Shown piece by piece: positions 1 to 8,704 of a stretch of 64,000 nt of DNA. The notes beneath the pieces were generated by a model that searched no databases, was not told the DNA's origin, and saw only the letters and a program-made list of their open reading frames with translations. The stretch comes from Jiella soli (GTDB taxonomy: Bacteria > Pseudomonadota > Alphaproteobacteria > Rhizobiales > Rhizobiaceae), in assembly GCF_020615385.1 (NCBI RefSeq), contig NZ_JAJAVB010000032.1:1-64000 (forward strand). Reading direction: 5' to 3'. Position numbers and translations under genes: made by a program. Positions within the stretch are counted from its first letter, which is position 1. Every line of letters begins with the position of its first letter.

Positions 1-1
1 G

Positions 2-88
2 CGTGATTACGAACAGCGCATCGACGTCTCGGAAGCCATGATCCATGTCGCCATGGGCAGCCTCCTGCTCCGACGCATCAGCCATTGA
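2..88 (+). mobile_element. IS5-family transposase, C-terminal end (enters from left edge)
   Basis: The frame open from base 2 ends in residues RDYEQRIDVSEAM...GSLLLRR and stops at 86-88. This is the characteristic C-terminal tail of IS5-group DDE transposases of Rhizobiales. The rest of the element lies outside the window, so I cannot tell whether it is intact. The inverted-repeat end follows immediately at 91-109. Confidence 0.75.
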
Positions 89-90
89 TA

Positions 91-109
91 CCATTCTCAA
101 ACGGACTCT
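91..109. repeat. Terminal inverted repeat of the IS5-type element
   Basis: CCATTCTCAAACGGACTCT lies 2 bases after the transposase stop. The same 19-mer with one mismatch occurs at 34100-34118, just outside the N-terminal end of a second copy of the same transposase type. Both read outward from their element, as the two ends of one IS family should. Confidence 0.7.
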
Positions 110-498
110 CAGTCATGGATGCCGGGCGCCGTTCAGCCTTCGCCACCAACAAGCGCAGCGCCAATGCGCCGAAATTCGCCTCGAAGGGGCATGGCGCCGG
201 CTGCGGTTGCTGCTCTCCCTGGAAGCCGACCGCCGCGACCGTCTCCTCCGGGGCCGGGGCGGCCAAGGGCTTCCCGGGAAGCGGCCTTGGATGATCAGCC
301 ACTGATACCAGCGGGCGAGGATGCTGCTGACGCATCCGCCCGCTGCACAGATCCAATTTTCGACGCCAAGCCGAAGACGTGACGAAAATCGGGGTTCGGA
401 GCCAGGAGCCGTTTCCAACGCCTCCCGGTATGAGCCGCCCATGGAATTCGTCTGCCATGGTCGCCGATAGATCGTCGGCGACCATGGCCGCGAGGCTT
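110..498. other. Intergenic stretch without recognisable gene
   Basis: Several frames are open on both strands here, but none gives a protein I recognise; the composition explains the open frames. Bases 79-95 and 293-309 are near-identical (ATCAGCCA[T/C]TGATACCA), perhaps a leftover of an IS-end rearrangement. Confidence 0.5.
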
Positions 499-664
499 TC
501 ACTCGTCGCGATGCACCCGCATGGGGGCCAGCTCTGACTACCGGCATCATCTCCAGCTGGTTGATGTTCATATGCGCGGGCAAGGTCGCGACCCAGAAGA
601 ACGTCTCGGCGATGTCGTCCGGTTGCAGCGGCTTGGCGCCGCCGTAGAGCTTGTCGTGGGCCAT
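499..664 (-). pseudogene. Short-chain dehydrogenase (YdfG/serine dehydrogenase type), C-terminal fragment
   Basis: Residues AHDKLYGGAKPLQPDDIAET, then FWVATLPAHMNINQLEMMP, match the C-terminus of SDR-family 3-hydroxy acid/serine dehydrogenases. After MMPV the frame must shift to read SW..MRVHRDE and stop at 499, so the coding sequence is broken. The Rossmann fold and catalytic Tyr-Lys region that should lie upstream (higher coordinates) are missing. It sits back to back with another decayed gene (828-1200) in an IS-rich region. Confidence 0.7.
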
Positions 665-827
665 CTGGTCGCCGCCTTTGCGTCAGAGGCTTTGAACAGG
701 GCCAGCGGCCGGCTTCGGTGGGCCAGGCGGGACCCATCGACAATTCGTCCTGGCTCTTTCCGGCGCGGGCCGGCTGCGCTCAGCTGCGGTCTTCCCGAGA
801 CGCTGACACGCGATGCTCGCCCGGCCG

Positions 828-1200
828 ATGAAATTCACCCATCACTGGCTGCCGTTCACCTAAACCGCCTGTTTCGCGAGACCCCGCGGATGTTCGCGAA
901 GGCGGAGGGCGTGCATTGCCTGACGTGTGAAGGCGTCGATATCCTCGACGGCTCTTCCGGCTCTTCCGGCTCTTCCGGCTCTTCCGGCTCGTTCTGCAAG
1001 CCCGCCAGCCACGCCCGCCGCGAGATCGCCGATGCGGTCCACGCGCAGCTGATGACGCTCGACTACACGCCCCATTTCCAGCCGGCCGCTCCGATCTCCT
1101 TCGAACTCCCCGAGCGGCTTTCCGGCCTTCTGCCGGAGGCAATCGACCGCATCTTCTTCGCCTCCTCCGGCTCGGAAACCGTCGACAGCGCCCGATATTC
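828..1200 (+). pseudogene. Class III omega-aminotransferase, N-terminal fragment
   Basis: An ATG at 828 opens MKFTHHWLPFT, the start of omega-amino acid:pyruvate aminotransferases. A lost base near 861 creates a stop, and the homology continues in another frame (NRLFRETPRMFAKAEG, later ARREIADAV, ELPERLSGL, FFASSGSE). The family's AGLW segment before the conserved Cys-x-Pro is replaced by a Ser-Ser-Gly repeat (950-990). Homology stops near 1200 before the PLP lysine region, just 3' of the end of rsgA. It is clearly non-functional. Confidence 0.8.
950..990 (+). repeat. 9-bp microsatellite (GGCTCTTCC)x4 plus partial copy
   Basis: Four perfect tandem copies of GGCTCTTCC span 950-985, with five more matching bases after them. 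It lies in the decayed aminotransferase and encodes Ser-Ser-Gly units. Slippage expansion after loss of function is the simplest explanation. Confidence 0.9.
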
Positions 1201-1202
1201 AT

Positions 1203-2288
1203 CTAGGGTTCGTGGCGCGACTTGGTCTTCATCACGCTGCGTACCATTTTCCCGAATTCCCGGCGCTTGTGCCGGCGTTCGGCGAGGCTGGCGGAGTTGA
1301 AGGCATCTTCGGCCTGCAGCTTGCGCCAGCGGTCAAGGCGCGAAGGATCGAGGCGGCCGTCGGCGATCGCCGCTCGTACGGCGCAGCCGGGTTCGGTTTC
1401 GTGCCCGCAGTCGGTAAAGCGGCATTCCGCCGCCAGCGCCTCGATATCCTCGAAGACGTCGGCAATACCTGAGGCAGCGTCCGTGAGCTGCAGCTCGCGG
1501 ATCCCTGGCGTATCGAGGACGAGGCAGCCGCCGGGAATCTGATGCAGCTCCCGGCTCGTTGTCGTGTGGCGGCCGTGCGAATCGCCTTCGCGAATGGTTT
1601 GGGTCGCGATCGCCTGCTGACCGAGCAGCGCATTCGTCAAGGTGGACTTGCCGACACCCGAAGAGCCCAGGAAGGCGATCGATCGCCCGGGCTCGCACCA
1701 TTCCGCCAACGCCATCGCCGGCTCGTTGCCACGGGCATCGAGGGCGATCACCGCTACCCGGTCGGAAATGCCGCGAGCCGGGTCGACATACGGGGCAGGG
1801 TCCTCGACGAGATCGGTCTTCGTCAGCACGATAACCGGCTCGATTCCGGCTTCGAAGGCAAGCGCCACGTAGCGCTCCAGTCGGGGCACGTTGAAGTCCT
1901 GGTTGCAGGAGGTGACGACGAAGACCGTATCAATGTTCGCCGCGATCAGCTGCACCTGCCGGTCCTTGCCCGGCGCGCGACGCTTCAAGAGGCTTTTTCT
2001 GGAAAGCACGCGGCTCGCCCTGGGGCGGGCGGTGTCCAGCAGCAGCCAATCTCCTACGGTCGCCTCGATCCCGGGCGGGATTACCTCGTCAATGCCATCG
2101 CCGACCACCTGCAAGCCGCTGCGGTGAACCGCGACGACCCGCACCGGCGGTGTCTCGGCGAGAGCCGTCACGTCGATTTGTTGCGCGAAGAAAGGCCCCC
2201 AGCCGAGCCGTTCCAGAACGCTTAGCTCGCGTCTGGCGGGGCGGGCGACAGCGCCGCCGGGAAAAAGGACTGAATAGTCGCGTGCCAT
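1203..2288 (-). CDS. rsgA: Ribosome small subunit-dependent GTPase RsgA
   Basis: This 361-residue circularly permuted GTPase acts in the cytoplasm in late maturation of the 30S subunit. The N-terminal third is the OB-fold region. The permuted G motifs follow: TKTDLVED-like G4, then the P-loop GSSGVGKST (G1) and DTPG (G3). The C-terminal zinc finger has the expected pattern: C in EC..TDCGHETEPGC (Cys, Cys-x-His, Cys). Length is normal for the family. No partner gene is adjacent: the downstream side is the decayed aminotransferase and the upstream side a 490-bp gap. The ATG at 2288 begins MARDYSVL with a complete N-terminal domain. Confidence 0.95.
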   Translation of the reverse strand: MARDYSVLFPGGAVARPARRELSVLERLGWGPFFAQQIDVTALAETPPVRVVAVHRSGLQVVGDGIDEVIPPGIEATVGDWLLLDTARPRASRVLSRKSLLKRRAPGKDRQVQLIAANIDTVFVVTSCNQDFNVPRLERYVALAFEAGIEPVIVLTKTDLVEDPAPYVDPARGISDRVAVIALDARGNEPAMALAEWCEPGRSIAFLGSSGVGKSTLTNALLGQQAIATQTIREGDSHGRHTTTSRELHQIPGGCLVLDTPGIRELQLTDAASGIADVFEDIEALAAECRFTDCGHETEPGCAVRAAIADGRLDPSRLDRWRKLQAEDAFNSASLAERRHKRREFGKMVRSVMKTKSRHEP

Positions 2289-2776
2289 AGGTTCAGTTCT
2301 ACCCTGTAGCGATCTCGGTGCCTATCGCCCAATGAGTTCCCGGCCGGAGGCATCCAATCTGTTTCCGTAGCTGCTGGCACCGCCGAGGCAGCCAAGAAGG
2401 CTCAGTTCGCGAGTTGCCAACCGTCCGACAGTGTCAATGTCACGGCGCCCCTTCCATTGTTCCGCGAATGCCTGCCACCTTTCGGAAGGATCGGCCTTCT
2501 GGGCTGCATCCGCACGAAGCTTGCCCCGTGGATGAATAATTTGCAGTAGCGCTGGCTCAAGCGGTTATCGGTCCGCCGCCCTCTCTTGAGGGCCTTGTTT
2601 CATCCGTCCTGCAACATTGCCGAACTCGGTTCCTAGCCGCTCGCGATCGGAGCCACGGAGGGGCTCAATCTCCAAATGTTCCTGGTCGCCGAAGCCATCG
2701 GCACGGCGCAATCGCTGATCGTGCGCAACGGGGCGGGTATTGAGACGCCGACCTGAAGGCAAGCGGGAAAGCTCGC
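2289..2776. other. Gap between rsgA and the P-type ATPase
   Basis: No convincing gene lies here. A short plus-strand frame ending near 2756 (reading LQMFLVAEAIGTAQSL) has no start or family I can name and may be a gene scrap. The only structured element is the hairpin at 2578-2593. The promoter of rsgA should lie close to 2300. Confidence 0.5.
2578..2600 (+). terminator. Possible intrinsic terminator
   Basis: GCCCTC-TCTT-GAGGGC forms a 6-bp perfect stem with a 4-base loop and is followed on the plus strand by CTTGTTT. No intact plus-strand gene ends here, so it may be a leftover. Read on the minus strand it lacks a T tract for the ATPase. Confidence 0.35.
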
Positions 2777-5386
2777 TTAGCGCCGCAATCCCAGCCTGAT
2801 CTGCTTCTCGATTTCGACGATTGCGAAGAAGGCAACGCCGACTGCGACGATCAGAAGGCCATCGCGCCAGGAAACCGGTTCGGTGCCCAGTATCGCCTGC
2901 AGCGGCGGGGCGTAGGTCACGGCGAACTGTGCGATCGTGATGACGACGACGACGGTCCAAACGATCTTGGTTCCCTTGGCCGCCGCCCATGTCAGCGAGG
3001 AGCCGTTGAGGTTGCGGATGAAAAACAGATGGAAAATTTCCAGAACCACGAGCGTGTTCATGGCCATGGTCTGAGCGGACGCCAGCGAGTGCCCGCTGTC
3101 GGTCGCGTAGGAGAACACGCCGAACACCGCTGCGAGGAACAGGAGCGCGACGAGCACGACGTGCCAGACGAGTTCGCCCGACAGGATGGGAGCGCTCCGC
3201 GGCCGAGGCGGGCGGGCCATCGTGTCCCGCTCGGTCGGCTCGAAGGCGAGCGCGAGCCCCAGGGTGATCGCGGTGATCAGATTGACCCACAAGATCTGCA
3301 CGGGCGTTACCGGCAAGGCGAGGCCGGCCAGCAAAGCCAGGATCACCACCATTGACTCGCCGGCACCGGTTGGCAGCGTCCAACTGATGACCTTTCTCAT
3401 ATTGTCGTAGACGGTGCGCCCTTCTCGGACGGCGGCGACTATCGTGGCAAAATTGTCATCTGCCAGCACCAGATCCGCGGCCTCCTTCGCGGCTTCAGAT
3501 CCCTTTAGACCCATGGCGACCCCAGCGTCGGCACGCTTCAGCGCGGGAGCGTCGTTCACGCCGTCCCCAGTCATGGCGACCGACAGACCGTCGGCCTGAA
3601 GAGCCTTCACGAGACGTAGCTTGTGCTCGGGGCTCGTGCGGGCGAAGATGTCGGTTGCTCTGACTTCGAGTGCCAGTTGAGCATCGTCCAGCCGATCGAG
3701 ATCCGCCCCGGTCAGCGCTCTTTCCGTATTCTCAAGCCCGATCTGGGACGCGATGGCGACTGCGGTGCCGGCATGGTCTCCGGTGATCATCTTCACGCGA
3801 ATCCCCGCAGCGCGACATTCCGCGACTGCGGCGACGGCTTCGGGGCGCGGCGGATCGATCAGGCCGACAAGGCCGAGGAAATTGAGGCTGCCTTCTAGCT
3901 CCGTGACGTCGATCCGCGCGCCGCTCTGCGTCTTCTCGGCGAGCGCGAGAACCCGAAGTCCACGGGCGGCCAGGGCATGAACGTGGCCCAGCCATTCGGC
4001 GACATCGACGTCGGCGCACATCCGCAGCAGCCGCTCCGGCGCCCCCTTCACGTAGGTCGTGCGAGTGCCTGCGCTTTCGGCGAGCACCGCCATGAAGCGG
4101 TGGCGGGAATCGAAGGGAACGGCGTCGAGCCGGCTCGCCTCGGCCTTGTCTCCACCCGCGGCCTTTCGCGCGAAGGCGAGGAGCGCTCCCTCCATCGGAT
4201 CGCCTTGGACCTTCCAAATGCCGGTGTCGCAGACAAGGGCCGCGTCGTTGCAGAGCCTCGCGACCTGCGCGATGCGCGACAGATCACCCGCAGGTGTGAC
4301 CTGACCTTCGGGAGCGTAGCCTTCGCCCGACACCTCGAAGGATCCTTCCGGAGTCATGACAGCGACCACGACCATCTCGTTTCGGGTCAGCGTGCCGGTC
4401 TTGTCGGTGCAGATGACGGAGACGGAGCCGATCGCCTCGATCGCCGGCAGGCGACGGACGATGGCGTTCCGGCGCGCCATGGCCTGAACCCCGATGGCGA
4501 GCGTGATCGTCATGACCGCCGGCAGGCCTTCCGGAATGGCGGCAACCGCAATCCCGACGACGGCCATGAACATTTCGGAGAAGTCGTGGTGGCCGACATA
4601 GTAGCCGTAGGCAAGCAGGAGAGCCGCGACCAGCAAGATCATGAAGGACAGCCAGCGCGCGAAGTGGTTCATTTGCGCGACGAGCGGGGTGGTCAGCGGC
4701 TCGATGTCGGCGATCAGTCCGCCGATGCGGCCGATCTCCGTGGCGGCACCGGTCGCCACCACCAGTCCGCGTGCCGTCCCTTGCGTGATCAGCGTCCCCG
4801 ACCACAGCATCGACCGGCGGTCGCCCAAAAGCGCGTCGGCGGCAACGGGATCCGAGGTTTTCTCCACCGGCACGGATTCTCCGGTAAGGATCGCCTCCTG
4901 CGCCGCCAGCCCCCGTGCCTCGAAGACGCGAAGATCGGCCGGCACCTTGTCGCCCGCCTCAAGGATTACGATGTCGCCTGGAACGACTTCCGCAGCGTCG
5001 ACGGCCACGCGGGTGCCGTCGCGCAGGACTGTTGCATGCGGGGCCAGCATGCTGCGAATTGCCGCCATGGCCGCCTCGGCTTTGCCTTCCTGGACGAAGC
5101 CGATAATCGCATTGGCGATCACCACCGCCACGATGACTCCAGTGTCGATCCAGTGCTGCAGCACCGCTGTGACTGCAGCGGCGCCCAGAAGCACGTAGAT
5201 CAGCACATTGTTGAATTGTGCGGCGAGCCGAAACAGCGGCCCGCTGGCGCGTGTCCCGACCAGCCGGTTGTGACCGTGCTCTAACAGGCGCCGCGAGGCG
5301 TCTTCCGTGCTGAGGCCAGTCGTTTGAGAGTTCAGAGCGGCAAGGCAGGTCTCGGCCGGCAGGCTGTGCGGTTCCGTCAGGCGCAT
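2777..5386 (-). CDS. Cation-transporting P-type ATPase (Ca2+/MgtA-like P2 type)
   Basis: A 869-residue membrane pump of the SERCA-like bacterial P2 type, which couples ATP hydrolysis to cation transport. In order: cation-ATPase N-domain (LPAETCLAAL, residues 9-70), first membrane pair, actuator loop with TGES (168-171), M4 motif PEGL (285-288), phosphorylation site DKTGT (Asp328), KGAPE nucleotide-binding motif, hinge MTGDGVNDAP, and C-terminal membrane segments to the end. The PEGLP motif suits Ca2+, Na+ or Mg2+ pumps and excludes CPx heavy-metal pumps. The start at 5386 (MRLTEPH) fits the family better than an ATG 30 bases upstream. The substrate cannot be set from sequence alone. Confidence 0.9.
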   Translation of the reverse strand: MRLTEPHSLPAETCLAALNSQTTGLSTEDASRRLLEHGHNRLVGTRASGPLFRLAAQFNNVLIYVLLGAAAVTAVLQHWIDTGVIVAVVIANAIIGFVQEGKAEAAMAAIRSMLAPHATVLRDGTRVAVDAAEVVPGDIVILEAGDKVPADLRVFEARGLAAQEAILTGESVPVEKTSDPVAADALLGDRRSMLWSGTLITQGTARGLVVATGAATEIGRIGGLIADIEPLTTPLVAQMNHFARWLSFMILLVAALLLAYGYYVGHHDFSEMFMAVVGIAVAAIPEGLPAVMTITLAIGVQAMARRNAIVRRLPAIEAIGSVSVICTDKTGTLTRNEMVVVAVMTPEGSFEVSGEGYAPEGQVTPAGDLSRIAQVARLCNDAALVCDTGIWKVQGDPMEGALLAFARKAAGGDKAEASRLDAVPFDSRHRFMAVLAESAGTRTTYVKGAPERLLRMCADVDVAEWLGHVHALAARGLRVLALAEKTQSGARIDVTELEGSLNFLGLVGLIDPPRPEAVAAVAECRAAGIRVKMITGDHAGTAVAIASQIGLENTERALTGADLDRLDDAQLALEVRATDIFARTSPEHKLRLVKALQADGLSVAMTGDGVNDAPALKRADAGVAMGLKGSEAAKEAADLVLADDNFATIVAAVREGRTVYDNMRKVISWTLPTGAGESMVVILALLAGLALPVTPVQILWVNLITAITLGLALAFEPTERDTMARPPRPRSAPILSGELVWHVVLVALLFLAAVFGVFSYATDSGHSLASAQTMAMNTLVVLEIFHLFFIRNLNGSSLTWAAAKGTKIVWTVVVVITIAQFAVTYAPPLQAILGTEPVSWRDGLLIVAVGVAFFAIVEIEKQIRLGLRR

Positions 5387-6159
5387 CGGATCTCTCTCGG
5401 GTCTGCGTCCGGCCAACCAGGCTCGCCCCGCGAGGCGGGTCCGGGCACGAAATCGCCCGACGCTTCAGACGGCGTGCCACCGCGAAGCGGCACATCGCAA
5501 GTCGGGGGACGCGGGAAAGGTTTTGTGACGCACGTGCCCCGGTGGTTTGATTTAGAGCTATAAACGGTAGTCGCAGTTGCCACCCCAGAGCGGGAGGCAA
5601 AGCTGATCGGAGGAGCGCTCCGGCCTTGCAGAATATTTTTGGCGCGCCCGGCGTTCTGGCGTATCCTTCCTTGCCTGGCCTTGTTGTCGAGGCTCCTGCT
5701 CCTGAATTCGAATGCCGGCGATACACAGGGTAGACGAAGAAATTCTGAGTACACCCCGGGGCGTGTCAAGTGTTCGGCGAATCTCCTGGCGGCTACCGAG
5801 GGAGTAATTTTGAATATGTTTCGGTTTCAGGAGGCTGCATTGATCTAGGTCAACGCGCAGCCGTGATGTCACTGCGATGCTTTAAACAAGTTCATCGGAG
5901 CGGTGATCGGGATGCATGGGAGGCTCACGCCCTCACGTGGGGAGAAGCGATCTCCCAAACACATGACGGCGTTCCCCGAGATGGCGCGGAAACGGTGCCG
6001 AGGGCGCGGCCGCCGCTGCAGAAGGCCAGCTCGACTGGACGGGCTCGTCGGTCGCGATCTCCGCAGGCCGGGGCCCTCCGCAAGAAGCGCGGTATGCTGA
6101 TCAGACTGCGGCCGCGCATATGGCCTGCCCCTCTGGGTGGTCCGGTGGTAATCTTGGTG
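5387..6159. other. Gene-poor stretch upstream of the P-type ATPase
   Basis: About 770 bases without a recognisable gene. Low-complexity frames exist on both strands. The base composition between about 5560 and 5900 is visibly more AT-rich than its surroundings, as in a promoter region. It holds the Fnr/FixK-like box at 5840-5853, and the right end runs into an IS3 remnant. Confidence 0.5.
5840..5853. promoter_or_regulatory. Fnr/FixK-type box (TTGA-N6-TCAA)
   Basis: TTGATCTAGGTCAA is a complete TTGA-N6-TCAA dyad, the recognition pattern of Fnr/FixK/Anr regulators, in the AT-rich patch. The nearest downstream gene on the minus strand is the P-type ATPase 450 bases away; on the plus strand an IS3 scrap intervenes. 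The gene it originally served may be gone. Confidence 0.5.
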
Positions 6160-6300
6160 CGGTGTCGGCCGTTGCGCCACGATCGGCGTAGCCGGCGACG
6201 CCGATCCGTTGAGCGGCGCCGGCCACTCAACGGCCTGCGGTGCTGGCGGCCGGTAGCCGAGCGATGAGTGCGGACGCACCTTACTATAATGGCTTCGTCA
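6160..6300 (-). mobile_element. IS3-family transposase (OrfB) C-terminal scrap
   Basis: On the minus strand, residues YSKVRPHSSLGYRPPAPQAV match the end of IS3-group integrase-type transposases (the RPHSSLGYRPP signature). Nothing upstream in frame continues the rve domain, so only the last part remains. It marks the left edge of the sulfur/redox island. Confidence 0.75.
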
Positions 6301-6493
6301 GCGGGCAACTGTCACCGCACCCTCGCGCACCGGCTGCTGATGGCCAGGTTCGAGTTCCGCCTCGTCTCGTCGGTCGCGTTCGCCCGAACGCGGGAGGCTC
6401 TTCACTATGGCTGGGACATGAACGACCCGAAGGATGCAGAAGTCATCCTGCACATGCTGCGGATCGGCGCCACCGCGATAGGATGCTCCTGGC

Positions 6494-6510
6494 TTTAAGG
6501 CTGCCTTAAG
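6494..6510. promoter_or_regulatory. PmrA/QseB-like direct-repeat box upstream of tsdBA
   Basis: TTTAAG-GCTGC-CTTAAG matches the TTAAG-N5-CTTAAG pattern bound by PmrA/QseB-type OmpR-family response regulators. It lies 67 bases before the tsdB start. A perfect version (CTTAAG-N5-CTTAAG) stands between dsbD and a truncated response regulator at 11518-11534, and the N5 spacers are similar on the matching strand (GCTGC and CCTGC). Confidence 0.6.
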
Positions 6511-6577
6511 CTTCCCGGGCCTTGGTCCCGGCCAATGACTGCGGGTGAGGCAGGCATCGCAGAACGAGGGAGGCGAG

Positions 6578-7324
6578 ATGACATTGACCACGAGCTCGAA
6601 CGGGGCGGCAGCGCCGGGGAGAGGCAGCCGCATAGCCAACTGCCTCGGTGCAATCACTTGTTTGGCAGGCGCGCTCGCGGTCGCGTCTGTCAGCGGCCAA
6701 CCGGCCTTCGCGGCCGAATCCGACGGCGCAGCGATCGCCGCGAACGGCACGGATGCCGGCGCGCCGGCCTGTGCCAGCTGCCACGGCGAGCACGGCGAAG
6801 GGCAACCGGAAGGCCCGTTCCCGCGGCTCGCCGGCATCAATGCCCACTATCTCGTCCAGCAGCTTCAGGATTTTGCCTCCGGCAAGCGTGCGAGCGACCT
6901 CATGGGCCCCATCGCAATGGCGCTGTCCGACAGCCAGATGAATGCCGTCGCGACGTATTATGCCAAGCAATCGCCGCCGAAGGCCGCCGAGCCTGATCCG
7001 ATCGACGAGGCGGCCATCACGGCCGGCGAGACCCTGGCGGAGCGGGGCGACTGGACGCGTGGCCTGCCCGGCTGCGCCCAGTGTCACGGCCCCGGCGGCG
7101 TCGGGGTCGGTTCGTCCTTCCCCAAGCTCGCAGGACAGTCGATGGAATACATCACCGGGCAATTGAAGGCGTGGCAGGACAAGCAACGGGCGAACGACCC
7201 GCTCGGCCTGATGGCGAACGTTGCCTTCAAGCTGAGTGACAAGGACGTCACTGCCGTCGCCTCCTATTACGCCAGCCTGCCGGCGGCCGAGACGACCACT
7301 TCCGGCGAAAACGGAGGCAAGTGA
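6578..7324 (+). CDS. tsdB: Dihaem cytochrome c, probable TsdB (thiosulfate dehydrogenase partner)
   Basis: A 248-residue exported protein with two class I cytochrome c domains of the c4 type. An N-terminal signal (about residues 15-45, ending near PAFAAES) precedes haem motifs CASCH and CAQCH, with candidate axial methionines later in each half (GPIAMALS..QMNA; ANVAFKLS). The gene overlaps the thiosulfate dehydrogenase gene by one base (TGATG), the usual TsdB-TsdA arrangement, so it is probably the electron acceptor carrying electrons toward a terminal oxidase. I chose ATG 6578 because a good ribosome site (GAGGGAGGCGAG) precedes it. A generic c4 role is possible, but the neighbour makes TsdB more likely. 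Confidence 0.8.
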   Translation: MTLTTSSNGAAAPGRGSRIANCLGAITCLAGALAVASVSGQPAFAAESDGAAIAANGTDAGAPACASCHGEHGEGQPEGPFPRLAGINAHYLVQQLQDFASGKRASDLMGPIAMALSDSQMNAVATYYAKQSPPKAAEPDPIDEAAITAGETLAERGDWTRGLPGCAQCHGPGGVGVGSSFPKLAGQSMEYITGQLKAWQDKQRANDPLGLMANVAFKLSDKDVTAVASYYASLPAAETTTSGENGGK

Positions 7325-8481
7325 TGAGCGACGATCCGATGAACGCGCGCAACTGGGCGATCGGGGTCATGGTGATTGGTCTGTCTGGACTCGTCGGGTA
7401 CTCCCTGCCGCGCCACGACGGCGACCCGGGCGCAAGTTTCCGTAGCCGGGCCACCGGGGCGCCGGCACAAGCTTCCACGGATTCCCGCGACATGCAGCGG
7501 CAGATAGCCGACGCGGCGAGGACGGAGCCGAAAGCCGGGACCGGCGGGCAAGGCACTGCCGCTCCGACGGAACCAACAGCAGGCAGTGCGGCCCAGGACG
7601 CAGGCACGGCGGCTGCCGCCGCCGCATCGGCTGCCAAGCCTTCGGGCGCAAAGGCCGAAGCGGCGTCCTTTACCCCGCCGCCAGAGAGCGCCATTCCGAA
7701 CGACGACTTCGGCAAGATGGTGCGCCTTGGCGAGGCGATCTTCCACGACACCCAGAAGAACGCCGGACAATTCCTCGGCAACGACCTCCAATGCTCGAAC
7801 TGCCACATCGATCGCGGCCGGCTTGCCGGCTCGGCGCCGCTGTGGGCCGCCTATGTGAAATACCCCGCCTACCGCTCGAAGAACGACCATGTGAACACCT
7901 TCCAGGAGCGTCTGCAGGGCTGCTTTCGCTACAGCATGAACGGGAAGGCGCCGCCGCTCGGCGACAAGGTCCTGGTGGCGCTCGAGAGCTACGCCTACTT
8001 CCTGGCGAAGGGCGCGCCGACCGGGTCCGATCTGGCGGGCCGCGGCTATCCGAAACTGCCGAAGCCGGACGGCTTCGACCGCAAGAACGGCGCTGCGGTC
8101 TATGCGCAGAGCTGTGCGGTCTGCCACGGCGGCAATGGCGAGGGTCAGAAGACTGCGAGCGGCACCATGGTCTTTCCGCCGCTCTGGGGACCGCGCTCCT
8201 ACAACTGGGGTGCCGGCATGAGCACGATCTCCAACGCCGCCGCCTTCGTGAAGGCCAACATGCCGCTTGGCAAGGGCGGCTCGCTCTCCGACAAGGACGC
8301 CTGGGACGTCGCGGCCTTCATCGACGGAAAGGAGCGCCCGCAGGATCCGCGCTTTGCCGGTTCGGTCGCAGAAACCCGGCAGAAGTACCACGACTCCGGG
8401 ATGAATCTCTACGGGACCGAGGTCGATGGTGTGATGCTCGGCGAGAAGTCGCCGCCGTCGGGCCCGCAACCGGCGGACTGA
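7324..8481 (+). CDS. tsdA: Thiosulfate dehydrogenase (tetrathionate-forming), dihaem cytochrome c TsdA
   Basis: This 385-residue periplasmic dihaem enzyme is expected to couple two thiosulfates to tetrathionate, or the reverse. The N-terminus has one membrane segment (WAIGVMVIGLSGLVGYSL) that may anchor it, then an Ala/Thr/Gly-rich linker to about residue 115. The TsdA core follows: haem motif CSNCH, the PLWAAYVKYPAYR block, QGCF with the cysteine matching the conserved TsdA haem ligand, SMNG, second haem motif CAVCH, FPPLWG and NMPLG. The last blocks are very typical of TsdA. The membrane anchor and linker are longer than in secreted TsdA. Start ATG 7324 overlaps the tsdB stop, so the two are translationally coupled. 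Confidence 0.9.
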   Translation: MSDDPMNARNWAIGVMVIGLSGLVGYSLPRHDGDPGASFRSRATGAPAQASTDSRDMQRQIADAARTEPKAGTGGQGTAAPTEPTAGSAAQDAGTAAAAAASAAKPSGAKAEAASFTPPPESAIPNDDFGKMVRLGEAIFHDTQKNAGQFLGNDLQCSNCHIDRGRLAGSAPLWAAYVKYPAYRSKNDHVNTFQERLQGCFRYSMNGKAPPLGDKVLVALESYAYFLAKGAPTGSDLAGRGYPKLPKPDGFDRKNGAAVYAQSCAVCHGGNGEGQKTASGTMVFPPLWGPRSYNWGAGMSTISNAAAFVKANMPLGKGGSLSDKDAWDVAAFIDGKERPQDPRFAGSVAETRQKYHDSGMNLYGTEVDGVMLGEKSPPSGPQPAD

Positions 8482-8575
8482 CGCGGCCGCCGCTCGCGCC
8501 GAGAGGAGGTCGGCGCTGCGGTATCTTCCAGCAGAACGAAGGGTCGTACGACGCAGGAATGCAGGAATGGATGAG

Positions 8576-8601
8576 GGCCCGGCAGCGTCTCGCTCCGGGC
8601 C
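8576..8601. terminator. Hairpin between convergent tsdA and tlpA-like genes
   Basis: GGCCCGG-C-AGCG-TCT-CGCT-CCGGGCC makes an 11-bp stem with one bulge, followed on the plus strand by TTCGGTGTCTTC. It lies in the 223-base gap between converging genes and could stop transcription from either side. The T run is imperfect. Confidence 0.55.
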
Positions 8602-8704
8602 TTCGGTGTCTTCGAAAAGCCCGCCTCGGGCACGGTCGAACGGCCGGCGAGGGACATTGTCGAAAGGGCAGAACAAGCGATCAGGACCATCGGTTGAGCG
8701 CCGA

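Noticed and set aside
950-990. CRISPR or protein-repeat function for the 9-bp tandem
   Set aside because: Units are contiguous with no spacers and sit inside a frameshifted gene fragment.
3977-5284. A 435-codon plus-strand frame over the P-type ATPase
   Set aside because: Antisense shadow; the minus strand has all P-type ATPase motifs in order.
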